Assembly (NCBI GenBank): GCA_900546225.1 | Contig: URBZ01000002.1 | Coordinates: 1-64,000 of the forward strand | Reading direction: 5' to 3' | DNA: 64,000 nucleotides | From: an uncultured Rickettsiales bacterium | GTDB taxonomy: Bacteria > Pseudomonadota > Alphaproteobacteria > Rs-D84 | In this document: positions 18,202-26,404 of the stretch, in pieces | Numbering within the stretch: position 1 is the stretch's first letter | Layout of the letters: each line of letters begins with the position of its first letter | Translations under genes and position numbers: made by a program | The notes under the pieces: model-generated | Database searches by the model: none | Told to the model about the DNA's origin: nothing | Seen by the model: the letters and a program-made list of their open reading frames with translations, nothing else

Positions 18202-18231
18202 TTGACATTTGTGGCAAAAAGACGCTATTGT
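18202..18231 (+). promoter_or_regulatory. Promoter of the small HNH gene
   Basis: TTGACA (18202-18207), 18-bp spacer, TATTGT (18226-18231). Confidence 0.6.
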
Positions 18232-18258
18232 ATGCATAGATATTTCTTGGGGGCACGC

Positions 18259-18594
18259 ATGGAACGCACAGAAACGCACAAAATAACCATTACGTTGAAA
18301 TTTGAATTTTTGCTGTGCGACGATGTGTATTGCAGTATTTGCGGACAACCGATATTAAAAAATCAAAAAATGTCAATTGACCATTATATTCCCAGAATGC
18401 ACGGTGGCACTGATTTTCGTGACAACTTGTTTCCGGCACATCAGATTTGCAATTCTATCAAAGGCGATATGATGCCCGACGAATTTGAAGAACGAAAACC
18501 AGAATTATTTCAACACGCATTGGATACATGGAAACTAAAAAAATCAGAAAAAACGATTGTCACAAATGCACTGACGCATATGAAAGAAAAATAG
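18259..18594 (+). CDS. Small HNH endonuclease
   Basis: 111 residues. Compact HNH fold: YCSICGQPI...MSIDHYIPRMHGGTDFRDNLFPAHQICNSIKGD, with the zinc Cys pair, the DH pair and the Asn/His/Asn positions all present. Standalone HNH proteins of this size are found as homing-type or defence nucleases. GGGGGCACGC upstream of the ATG may serve as SD. Divergent from the OLD-family gene, it closes the defence-type island. Confidence 0.85.
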   Translation: MERTETHKITITLKFEFLLCDDVYCSICGQPILKNQKMSIDHYIPRMHGGTDFRDNLFPAHQICNSIKGDMMPDEFEERKPELFQHALDTWKLKKSEKTIVTNALTHMKEK

Positions 18595-18681
18595 TTATCC
18601 GTCTGGCAATACTTATAATATTCCATTCAATAAAAACGCCCCGTTGGGGGCGAAAAATGACATGAAAACTGTGAAACGCAA

Positions 18682-18894
18682 TCAGCGTTCATTATGTACG
18701 GGCTGGTCAACGAAAATCCAAATCAACCAAACCAGTGCGGCAATACCGATTATGCTGTAAACGATACTGCTGGCGATGGTGGCAGACCCGAAAATCCATG
18801 CGACCAAATCAAAACCGAAAATCCCAATCAGTCCCCAGTTCAGGGCCCCGATAAAGGTCAACGGTTTCAAGACATAATTTACCAGTCCTCTCAT
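18682..18894 (-). CDS. DUF378 small inner-membrane protein
   Basis: 70 residues with two predicted membrane helices and the family string LTFIGALNWGLIGIFGFDLVAWIFG, followed by VYSIIGIAALVWLIWIF. DUF378 (YuzA-like) proteins are widespread and of unknown function. SD AGGAGAAAAAG precedes the start. Confidence 0.9.
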   Translation of the reverse strand: MRGLVNYVLKPLTFIGALNWGLIGIFGFDLVAWIFGSATIASSIVYSIIGIAALVWLIWIFVDQPVHNER

Positions 18895-19055
18895 CTTTTT
18901 CTCCTTTGTGCAGGTTGTTTTTGTCTGTGATAAGACATGGTAATTATAAATGTTTCGTACGATACGTGCAAATCGTTTATTACACTTAGGAAAACGTTCT
19001 TAGCCGCACAAATCCGCGCATTTTTGCACATATACCGATGTGGGTTGCCGCGTTT

Positions 19056-19739
19056 TTACGCGCGTTCCACTATGTTTTTTATGGCATAATTTGCGCAATT
19101 CAGGCCAAATGCACCCGTAATTGTAATAATAGAACCAAATACGCGACCGGCGGCGACGTTCGGGTTGGCGGGTTCGGTTGAATACACAACTGGGAAATCC
19201 GGAATATGCGCATCACGTGCCAATCGACGAATTTTTGCCGCCAATGGACACACAGTTGTTTTGGACAACCGCCCCACCCTGATTTGCGATGGATCGGTCT
19301 TGCGCGCCGCACCCATACTGGAAATAAATGGAATTTTGCGTGTGTTGCACCAATTATACAGCGCAATCTTGGAATCCACAGAATCAATCGCATCAATCAC
19401 AAAATCGGGGCGCACATCGGGCGCATTTTGCGCATCAAAAAACATCCGGCATGGTGTGACGATTGTATCAGGATTGATATCGCGAATACGCGCCGCGGCA
19501 ACATCAACCTTTGGCATGCCGATTGTTGACGTCAGTGCGAACAGTTGACGGTTGATATTTGATTCTTCGACCGTGTCAAAATCCACCACGACGATGTGAC
19601 CAACACCACTGCGGGCCAAGGCCTCGATTGCAAAAGAACCAACCGCGCCACAGCCAACAACCATGACCGTTGCACCGCGCAATTTTTCAATCGCCGCATC
19701 CCCCAGCAAGAATCTAATTCTGTGTAATCTGTCCGCCAT
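19056..19739 (-). CDS. tcdA: TcdA-type tRNA threonylcarbamoyladenosine dehydratase (ThiF/E1-like)
   Basis: 227 residues. N-terminal Rossmann ATP site VMVVGCGAVGSFAIEAL, the E1-like NRQLFAL Arg motif, and DAIDSVDSKIALYNWC. The C-terminal part with SSMGAARKTDPSQIRV is characteristic of TcdA/CsdL, which uses ATP to cyclise t6A37 to ct6A in ANN-decoding tRNAs. It overlaps the upstream TatD-like gene by 26 bases, so both are translated from one message. Confidence 0.9.
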   Translation of the reverse strand: MADRLHRIRFLLGDAAIEKLRGATVMVVGCGAVGSFAIEALARSGVGHIVVVDFDTVEESNINRQLFALTSTIGMPKVDVAAARIRDINPDTIVTPCRMFFDAQNAPDVRPDFVIDAIDSVDSKIALYNWCNTRKIPFISSMGAARKTDPSQIRVGRLSKTTVCPLAAKIRRLARDAHIPDFPVVYSTEPANPNVAAGRVFGSIITITGAFGLNCANYAIKNIVERA

Positions 19740-20436
19740 TTGTAATTACCCCGTATGAGTTATTGTAAATTATTTCCGCCATGGCGGATGCATCCGCCCC
19801 CAACAGGGGTGCGATTTGTTCCACCGTCCGCGGCAGAATTGCACGCGCAACGGCGGGCGATGCCGCGTCTGATTCAACCAAAATACGATCGATTGGCGTT
19901 GCCACAATCGATGTGGCAATTTTATCACTGCGCACCGTGCCATATGAAAAGTATGCATTTGCATGTTGCATCACTGCGCGCACGATGTCGGCACTGGGGA
20001 CGCCACCATGAATGATTACCACCGGCGGTAACGGGCGCGTTGCAAAAACGTTTAACATCACGTCCCACGCGTGGACGCAATGAATATGCACCGCGCGGTT
20101 CAATTCACGCGCCATTTCCAACTGGCGCAAGAACACAGGCATTTGTGCATCAATATTGCCACGCGCCCTGTCCAGACCGATTTCACCCACCATCAACGCG
20201 GGGTTATCGCGCAATGCGCATGCCATTTGCGCCGCCCAATCAGGCATTATTTCATCAACATACCATGGATGAACGCCAATCGCACCCGCGCCACCACGCA
20301 CGCCCAATGCGGCAATCGCGTGCCGCCAATCCGACGGACGTGCCGAATTATACACAAAACCAGCCACCGGCGCGATATCGCCACTGGGGACATAATGACA
20401 ATGTGCATCAATGTATTTTTCCATTGCGATTTGCAT
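19714..20436 (-). CDS. TatD-family metal-dependent hydrolase
   Basis: 240 residues. Metal-binding motifs of the amidohydrolase fold: YIDAHCHY near the N terminus, GEIGLDRARG, VHIHCVHAW, VIIHGG and VESDAAS. TatD proteins are Mg-dependent 3'-5' DNA/RNA exonucleases or D-aminoacyl hydrolases. It is shorter than the usual 255-265 and has IHC/IHGG variants, so substrate is uncertain. The start (20436) lies directly behind the ABC transporter stop (20437); downstream it overlaps tcdA. Confidence 0.85.
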   Translation of the reverse strand: MQIAMEKYIDAHCHYVPSGDIAPVAGFVYNSARPSDWRHAIAALGVRGGAGAIGVHPWYVDEIMPDWAAQMACALRDNPALMVGEIGLDRARGNIDAQMPVFLRQLEMARELNRAVHIHCVHAWDVMLNVFATRPLPPVVIIHGGVPSADIVRAVMQHANAYFSYGTVRSDKIATSIVATPIDRILVESDAASPAVARAILPRTVEQIAPLLGADASAMAEIIYNNSYGVITNGGQITQN

Positions 20437-22209
20437 CTATTGTTCATCGGGAACAAATACGCCCGATTGCATTTGCCACAGGCGTTTGTAAATACCGTCT
20501 TTGCGACGCAACAGTTGCTGGTGCGTGCCAATCTCTGCAATATGGCCGCCGTCCAAGACAACAATTCTGTCCATGTTGCGCAATGTCGACAGGCGGTGCG
20601 CAATCACAACCGTGGTGCGATTATGACTCAACTTATCAAAACTGGATTGAATGGCGACCTCTGTTTCGCTGTCCAGGGCGGCGGTGGCCTCGTCCAGAAT
20701 CAATATTGGGGAATTCTTTAACAATGCGCGCGCGATGGCGATACGCTGGCGTTGACCACCAGACAATTTTATTCCGCGGTCACCCACGATTGTGTCATAG
20801 CGTGCCGGCATACGCATAATAAAATCGTCCGCCGATGCAAATCGCGCGGCACTGCGAATCTGGCGCAGGTTCGCGTTCGGCGCGCCGTATGCAATATTGT
20901 CCGCGACCGTGCGGTTAAACATTGTCGGTTCTTGGGGAATAAACGAAATGTTTTCGTGCAGGGAATCCTGTGTAACGTTGCGAATATCCTGACCATCAAT
21001 CAATATCGCGCCGTCCGTCGGATCATACAGACGCATAATCAGGTTGACCAATGTTGTTTTACCCGCGCCACTTGACCCGACCAGACCAATGCGTTCGCCC
21101 GCGTGAATATGCAGGGACAGGTTTTCCAAAATCATCTTGTCCGTGTATTTGAATGACAAATTGCGGATTTCTATATCGCCACGTGGCACGCGCAATGTCG
21201 CGGCATTTGGCGCATCGCGCAGGACGATTGGCTGCACCAGCACGTTATATGAACCGACCGCATTACCCCACGTGTTCACAAATTCTTTTATCAGCATAAT
21301 TAAATTGAATGACATGCCACTTAAACTGCCGAACAATGCCAAAACAAACGACACGTCCGCCAATGTCACCGCGGCGGTTGCATACATATACCCGCACAGC
21401 AATATCAGCATGCCGAATCCGAACCAATCAACAACGACATTCCCAGGGGCCCAAAACAGGCGTGATTTATAGTTTGCGTTGCGCCCCGCACGTTCAAATT
21501 CCGTGCGTTCGGGCATAACCGCGCGCTGTTCCCATTGTGCGCGCGCGAACAACTTTACCGCCGAAAAATTAGACAACGCGTCCAACAACCGCCCCTGTAA
21601 AGTATTCATTGCACGGGCACGCGCGGCGGCCGCACGCATTGCGTATTTGTATGTCGCGCATCCCCACACAACACGAAATGCCACCACACCCATAATCAGC
21701 GCGACAAATTGCCAACCAATCTGGAACAATGCCGCAAACGACACCACAAACAGCATCAATGTTGCCAGCCCGTCGCCCAACAGCGATATTGCCGCAGGGA
21801 AAGTTTCGGAAATCTGGTTTATCTGGCTGCCGATTTTACCAGGCATTGAATTGGCATAGAAATCCATATTCTGGTGAAAAACATAGTTATATAATTCCGC
21901 CGAAATTCGATTATTTGCGCGATACTTGATATAATTATCAAATACCGTCCAGCGCAATATAGACGCGCCAATCATCACCCCACGCACAATCAACCACGCC
22001 ACAACCGCGGGCACAATAATCTGGAACGCCGCGGCGGCCGGCGCAGATTCCAGCGCACCAACCACATATTTCAAGAAAAACGACGGCAGCAGTGTGACAC
22101 CAAAAATATCAATAAACGACAAAATTAAAAATAAAACCGCAACTGGGCCGGCATACCACCAAAATCTGTGAATATAAAACGTTGAAACTTTCCGTGGTAA
22201 ATCCTGCAT
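20437..22209 (-). CDS. ABC exporter with fused membrane and ATPase domains (MsbA-like)
   Basis: 590 residues: six membrane helices in the first 330, then an ATPase with Walker A GLVGSSGAGKTTL, Q-loop FIPQEPTMFN, signature KLSGGQRQRIAIARALL, Walker B ILILDEATAALD and H-loop IAHRLST. It is a half transporter working as a homodimer in the inner membrane. Lipid, peptide or drug export are all possible; the family does not fix the substrate. First gene of a likely operon with the TatD-like gene and tcdA. Confidence 0.92.
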   Translation of the reverse strand: MQDLPRKVSTFYIHRFWWYAGPVAVLFLILSFIDIFGVTLLPSFFLKYVVGALESAPAAAAFQIIVPAVVAWLIVRGVMIGASILRWTVFDNYIKYRANNRISAELYNYVFHQNMDFYANSMPGKIGSQINQISETFPAAISLLGDGLATLMLFVVSFAALFQIGWQFVALIMGVVAFRVVWGCATYKYAMRAAAARARAMNTLQGRLLDALSNFSAVKLFARAQWEQRAVMPERTEFERAGRNANYKSRLFWAPGNVVVDWFGFGMLILLCGYMYATAAVTLADVSFVLALFGSLSGMSFNLIMLIKEFVNTWGNAVGSYNVLVQPIVLRDAPNAATLRVPRGDIEIRNLSFKYTDKMILENLSLHIHAGERIGLVGSSGAGKTTLVNLIMRLYDPTDGAILIDGQDIRNVTQDSLHENISFIPQEPTMFNRTVADNIAYGAPNANLRQIRSAARFASADDFIMRMPARYDTIVGDRGIKLSGGQRQRIAIARALLKNSPILILDEATAALDSETEVAIQSSFDKLSHNRTTVVIAHRLSTLRNMDRIVVLDGGHIAEIGTHQQLLRRKDGIYKRLWQMQSGVFVPDEQ

Positions 22210-22268
22210 CTTCTAACCTGTACAATCACACAGATGCTAGCAACAAAAGCAATAAAGTCAACGCCTAT

Positions 22269-23540
22269 TTATTCCGACAAAAAACGTCGACGTGCATCGT
22301 ATGCCAGTCCCAGACCAACGCTGGACAATTTATTACCGGCTGATATTTCTGCATTCGGAAATGCCGTACGCACCGTATTGGCAATATATGGTATTTCCGT
22401 TGAACCACCGGTCAGTACGACCAATTCAATGTCTGTATTTTTTACGCCCGCCGCATTCAGGCACTGGTCAACCGCAGACCACATTTTATTCACATTTTGT
22501 TTGATTGCACATTCAAATTCACCGCGCGATACGTCCAGTGTCGGTGCATCTGGCAAAAAGTCCAAACATACATGAACATCTGTATCATCAGACAGTCGCA
22601 TTTTGGTATATTCCACCGTGTCCAGATTTGTATGTCCCAAACGATTTTCAATAATGTGATATAAACGTGCGGTTTGCACCGGCGCACACCCCCATACAAC
22701 ATACCCACGCGCCGTATTCAATGCCTTGTAATTATATACGTCACCAACATTGCTCCACGTTGCCAAATTGATGTACATACTGTTTGGCACATCCAATATT
22801 TTGTCTCCAGAACGATACTGTGACCCCATTCCATACATTGGCATAAATACATTCAGTGCCAAATCGCGGTCAAAATCATTACCACCAATTCGCACACCGG
22901 TATTTGCCAGAATATCGTTCGCACGATTTGCCGCATCACGACGCGCGGGCGACAATCGTATCACTGTAAAATCAGACGTTCCACCACCAACGTCCACAAC
23001 AAATGCCAGTTTGTCTGCGGTTAAATTCTGTTCGTGCGCGAACGCCGCCGCAATAGGTTCAAATTGAAATCCAATATTTTTGAATCCGGCCGCGGTGGCA
23101 ATACGTTCCAGTTCTGATTCTGCACGCATATCACCCGCCACATCATTATCGCGAAAATGCACAGGGCGACCGATAACAACACTGTCCACCGACGTGCCCG
23201 CCGCTGCGTCAATGCGCGATTTCATATATCGCATAAAATGCGTAACTATATCCGTAAATCTGACCGAACGACCACCGACAACGGTCGCAGAATCCATTAA
23301 ATCCGTGCCAAGTATACGCTTTATACTGCGCATAAAACGCCCCGCCATGTCGGTATCGCGATACCGGCCAATGGCCGCACGACCAAAATAAACATCCATT
23401 GATTTATCTGGGAAAAACAGCGCGGTGGGAATTGTATCGTGGCCTGCCTCTGCATCGACCATACGTGGGACACCACCACTTGATATTGCCGCCGATGAAT
23501 TAGTTGTTCCGAAATCAATTCCTGCAACAAACTGCGACAT
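22269..23540 (-). CDS. Hsp70-like ATPase without substrate domain (YegD type)
   Basis: 423 residues covering only the nucleotide-binding domain of the Hsp70/actin fold: phosphate-1 GIDFGTTNSSAAI, phosphate-2 VVDVGGGTSDFTV, adenosine motif VVLTGGSTEIPYIA. The peptide-binding domain of DnaK is absent. Such YegD-like proteins are poorly characterised. Start at 23540 (MSQFVAGIDFG), with GGGGGTGAATA upstream. Confidence 0.9.
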   Translation of the reverse strand: MSQFVAGIDFGTTNSSAAISSGGVPRMVDAEAGHDTIPTALFFPDKSMDVYFGRAAIGRYRDTDMAGRFMRSIKRILGTDLMDSATVVGGRSVRFTDIVTHFMRYMKSRIDAAAGTSVDSVVIGRPVHFRDNDVAGDMRAESELERIATAAGFKNIGFQFEPIAAAFAHEQNLTADKLAFVVDVGGGTSDFTVIRLSPARRDAANRANDILANTGVRIGGNDFDRDLALNVFMPMYGMGSQYRSGDKILDVPNSMYINLATWSNVGDVYNYKALNTARGYVVWGCAPVQTARLYHIIENRLGHTNLDTVEYTKMRLSDDTDVHVCLDFLPDAPTLDVSRGEFECAIKQNVNKMWSAVDQCLNAAGVKNTDIELVVLTGGSTEIPYIANTVRTAFPNAEISAGNKLSSVGLGLAYDARRRFLSE

Positions 23541-23603
23541 ATTCACCCCCACTGATAAAAACCAGTGGTCATTATAACCATATTTTCAGACAAATCAAGG
23601 TGT

Positions 23604-24074
23604 TATTCTGACAAAATTCGTGCCAGTGCGTCCGCCGTCAACAGGTTCACCGTTTGAAACGCACCACGATAAAACACCGCAAAATTATTAAACACACACG
23701 GCAACGATTTCGCCGCGGAATTTACGCGGCGCGTGAACAATGCCGTTGCGGGCAAATCGCAAAAGGTGGCAATGTCACACGTATTCGGCCCACAAATCGC
23801 CCGAATGCCAATTATAACAATGATGATGCAAATGCAGGGCGACGCCACCAGCATGCGACTGATGTATGATTCTATGCACTTGTATTTTGATGACGATATT
23901 TTCCAAGAGAGAAATTTCCGAACCGTAACCCCATGTCTGGACGGGGGCGGCGTTGCCGCATATCCGCATGAAATAATGCGCATTGCGAATGAAAATCCAG
24001 ATATTCTGAAACAATACACCACAATGAAATTCAATAATTTGAATAACCAGTTGTGCGCCAACAAGCAAAAATAA
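23604..24074 (+). pseudogene. Possible decayed gene with in-frame stops
   Basis: From about 23677 to 24074 the plus frame reads as a plausible protein (HGNDFAAEFTRRVNNAVAG..., then YDSMHLYFDDDIFQERNF and PHEIMRIANENPDILKQY) with codon use like the neighbours. In the same frame just upstream the coding-like text continues (KIRASASAVNRFTV) but is broken by TGA and TAA, and no good SD/start is seen. An intact minus-strand frame over the same bases (23603-24064) has an unlikely Ile/Cys-rich translation. A 3' remnant of an unknown gene is the best reading; a short real gene from an internal GTG/ATG is possible. Confidence 0.35.
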
Positions 24075-24120
24075 AATAGAGATTGGCTGCGCCGACCTTA
24101 CAAAAAGTCCCTGTGCCCCG

Positions 24121-24150
24121 AAAAATTAAAACGCCGACAAGCGGCGTTTG
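24121..24150 (-). terminator. Terminator after tRNA-Lys
   Basis: Minus strand AAACGCCG-CTTGT-CGGCGTTT followed by TAATTTTT. Confidence 0.75.
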
Positions 24151-24158
24151 AATTTTTC

Positions 24159-24234
24159 TGGTGGGGACACAGGGACTCGAACCCTGGACCCAATGATTAA
24201 AAGTCATTTGCTCTACCAACTGAGCTATGTCCCC
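24159..24234 (-). tRNA. tRNA-Lys (TTT)
   Basis: Cloverleaf with acceptor GGGGACA/TGTCCCC, D arm TAGCTCAGTTGGTAGAGC, anticodon loop CTTTTAA, T arm GGTTCGAGTCC, discriminator A and encoded CCA. Confidence 0.97.
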
Positions 24235-24330
24235 AAAACGGAACCTGAATCTGGAACTTACGTTCTCTGTTCAAGGTTCGGGGCAAATTCTGACACAATC
24301 TGAAATAAAAATCAAGAAAAAATCGCATTT

Positions 24331-25005
24331 TTATTTATTTTTTGTTTTTCGCGCCTGCGCCGCCGCCAACAGATGTTCAAAATCAATCGCCCCGCCCGCA
24401 TCGGCGTCCAGCCAATCGGTCACATGCGTGACGATATTTTCCACGTGGCGCGCAATGACCGTGCGACTGTTACGAAAACGCGTTTCATTGACCAAGTGCA
24501 ACAATTCCCGCCCCAAACCCGCCAATGTCTGAACCTGATTTAACGATAACAGATTTGATTGCACCGCACTGTACAGTAAACTTTCCAATTCAGTATGATA
24601 CGCCCGCAGCGTTTTTATAGTTGGCCGCGTCAGTTTGATTTTTTGCGCAATACTCTTGGCCGTCAAACCGTCCATTCTGTTCAGCGATTCCAATGTTGCG
24701 CGTCCGCGCACCCCAATCGAACGACGCAACAGCATTATGATATTCAATACCAGTACGTTTATCTTGTCCGTCATATTGGCCGCCAATGTGGCACTGAGTT
24801 TATTAGAAATCCGCGAATTAGAATAATCGTACAGCAAAAATACCAGCGGTATTGACAACAACGACGCCGCGATATTTGTCACCAAATCCGCCAAATCTTT
24901 GTCGGCAATGTTATCTTTGGTCAACGTGAATAATGCCACCCCGCCCACGATTGACAGCAGGTATGGAATACTTTTCAAGAAAACATCGCGCAGCCGTATG
25001 CCCAT
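24331..25005 (-). CDS. Hypothetical membrane protein
   Basis: 224 residues from the start at 25005 (MGIRLRDVFL). Two N-terminal membrane helices (SIPYLLSIVGGVALFTL and LVTNIAASLLSIPLVFLLYDY), then a soluble, helix-rich cytoplasmic part to the Lys-rich end (AAAQARKTKNK). No catalytic motif seen and the family is not recognised. The segment SIAQKIKLTRPTIKTLRAYHTELESLLYSAV looks like a coiled coil. It lies between tRNA-Lys and the MFS gene and is probably co-transcribed with the latter (54-base gap). Confidence 0.7.
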   Translation of the reverse strand: MGIRLRDVFLKSIPYLLSIVGGVALFTLTKDNIADKDLADLVTNIAASLLSIPLVFLLYDYSNSRISNKLSATLAANMTDKINVLVLNIIMLLRRSIGVRGRATLESLNRMDGLTAKSIAQKIKLTRPTIKTLRAYHTELESLLYSAVQSNLLSLNQVQTLAGLGRELLHLVNETRFRNSRTVIARHVENIVTHVTDWLDADAGGAIDFEHLLAAAQARKTKNK

Positions 25006-25059
25006 GGTCACAGCATACCAGAAACCACGCAACAAAATCACAGGAACAAATATCTAAGA

Positions 25060-26292
25060 TTATTGCATGACCACGCCGGGGCGCACACTGGCACTGGGGG
25101 CGGGACGTGGCAGCATACCACGGCGCACATGACGTCGCATAAATACCAATCCCACCAGCGACAGCATGCCCAGCAACACCGCCATAATCGCGATACTGTA
25201 CCGCCACCCGCCCAGCGTTGATCCCAAACCCACCACCAGACACATGACCAGATATGTCCCTTGGTCGGCAATGTTATAGAACGATAAAACCTCCATCCGG
25301 TTTTGCGATGGCGTCATGTTCTGGAATCGACCGTACAACAATATTTTTATCGCCGAATATATAACATACGCACCCCCCAGCGCAAACAACCCCCACATGT
25401 TATAATGCACCGCAAAAACACCGTAGAGTATTCCCACAACCATTATCAGTGCGAACATAACCGATGGTCGCATTCCAACGAAACGATGCGCAATTCCCTG
25501 ACCCAGAATCTGGCACATCAGGATAAAGAACGGCACAATTCCAACAAATTCCACTGGGACACCAACCCCGTATCCAATCAGCGACAAATAATCGTTCAGA
25601 TATGCAAAATTCGTCACCAAAACACTGATTATCAAAACACCAATCAGTGCTGGCGACGCGCGCATAACACGGGCCGCCGATTTTATTGCCGATAATGTGG
25701 TTGCGCCATCAGTCCAGACCCCAGAATATTTTTGCACCAGTTGCATACGCGTCAAAAACAACATTGAAAACACCAACGACACAACCGATAATGCTGTCAC
25801 CCATTCATAACCAAAGAACATCAACAGTGACCCAGCCGCCGAACACGCAGTTCCAATCGTTGCAATATTACGGCGTCGGCCCAACACGCGTTCATATACC
25901 AGTGTATTTTGCCGCGCGCGCAGTTCATCGTACAGCACATCTTCGGATACGACACTGTAAATCGCACTCTGCATCCCCCACAGGAACATACCGATTGCAA
26001 ACCCCAGCATTTGTGGCCACACCAGCCACATGCCAATCGCCACCGCCTTTATCGCCAGACCAGCAAACAGAACATTTCGAGCACCAAAACGACGCGCCAG
26101 CAATGCAATCGGTAATTGCGTCACGATAACGCCCGCCGACCACAGCATCAGCAACGATGAAATGCCAAAATCACTGGCCCCGTGCATCTGCATATAAATG
26201 GGATACACCGGTTCCACCCACATCAGATAGTTAAAAAAAGTGTATCCGTACATGTTTATCAGAAAATCATGCACAGAATTTTTTTGGTTCAT
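25060..26292 (-). CDS. Major facilitator superfamily transporter
   Basis: 410 residues, about 12 hydrophobic segments, the loop 2-3 motif after helix 2 (LLARRFGARNVLFAGL), and the internal-repeat layout of MFS proteins. Substrate unknown. It probably sits in the inner membrane as a drug, sugar or metabolite carrier. Divergent from the orphan gene at 26405, with a short shared upstream region. Confidence 0.85.
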   Translation of the reverse strand: MNQKNSVHDFLINMYGYTFFNYLMWVEPVYPIYMQMHGASDFGISSLLMLWSAGVIVTQLPIALLARRFGARNVLFAGLAIKAVAIGMWLVWPQMLGFAIGMFLWGMQSAIYSVVSEDVLYDELRARQNTLVYERVLGRRRNIATIGTACSAAGSLLMFFGYEWVTALSVVSLVFSMLFLTRMQLVQKYSGVWTDGATTLSAIKSAARVMRASPALIGVLIISVLVTNFAYLNDYLSLIGYGVGVPVEFVGIVPFFILMCQILGQGIAHRFVGMRPSVMFALIMVVGILYGVFAVHYNMWGLFALGGAYVIYSAIKILLYGRFQNMTPSQNRMEVLSFYNIADQGTYLVMCLVVGLGSTLGGWRYSIAIMAVLLGMLSLVGLVFMRRHVRRGMLPRPAPSASVRPGVVMQ

Positions 26293-26344
26293 GGGGGGTT
26301 ACTCTCTCTGGGCGGTATTATACACTATTTTTATGCCCTGTGTA

Positions 26345-26373
26345 TTGATTTTTTGGCAAAAACGCACTATAAT
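26345..26373 (+). promoter_or_regulatory. Promoter of the 794-residue orphan gene
   Basis: TTGATT (26345-26350), 17-bp spacer, TATAAT (26368-26373). Confidence 0.7.
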
Positions 26374-26404
26374 TACGTGTGTAAGTGACTAAAAGGACGT
26401 GCCC

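Noticed and set aside
11556..18594. Integration of the defence island into tRNA-Asn with a duplicated tRNA 3' end
   Set aside because: I found no second copy of the tRNA 3' end at the far side of the island and no integrase.
20040..20819. A 259-codon plus-strand frame over the TatD-like and ABC genes
   Set aside because: The minus-strand genes carry all family motifs; the plus frame is a shadow.
23603..24064. A 153-codon minus-strand gene
   Set aside because: Its translation is rich in Ile, Cys and Ser without domain features, while the plus frame has host-like codon use.
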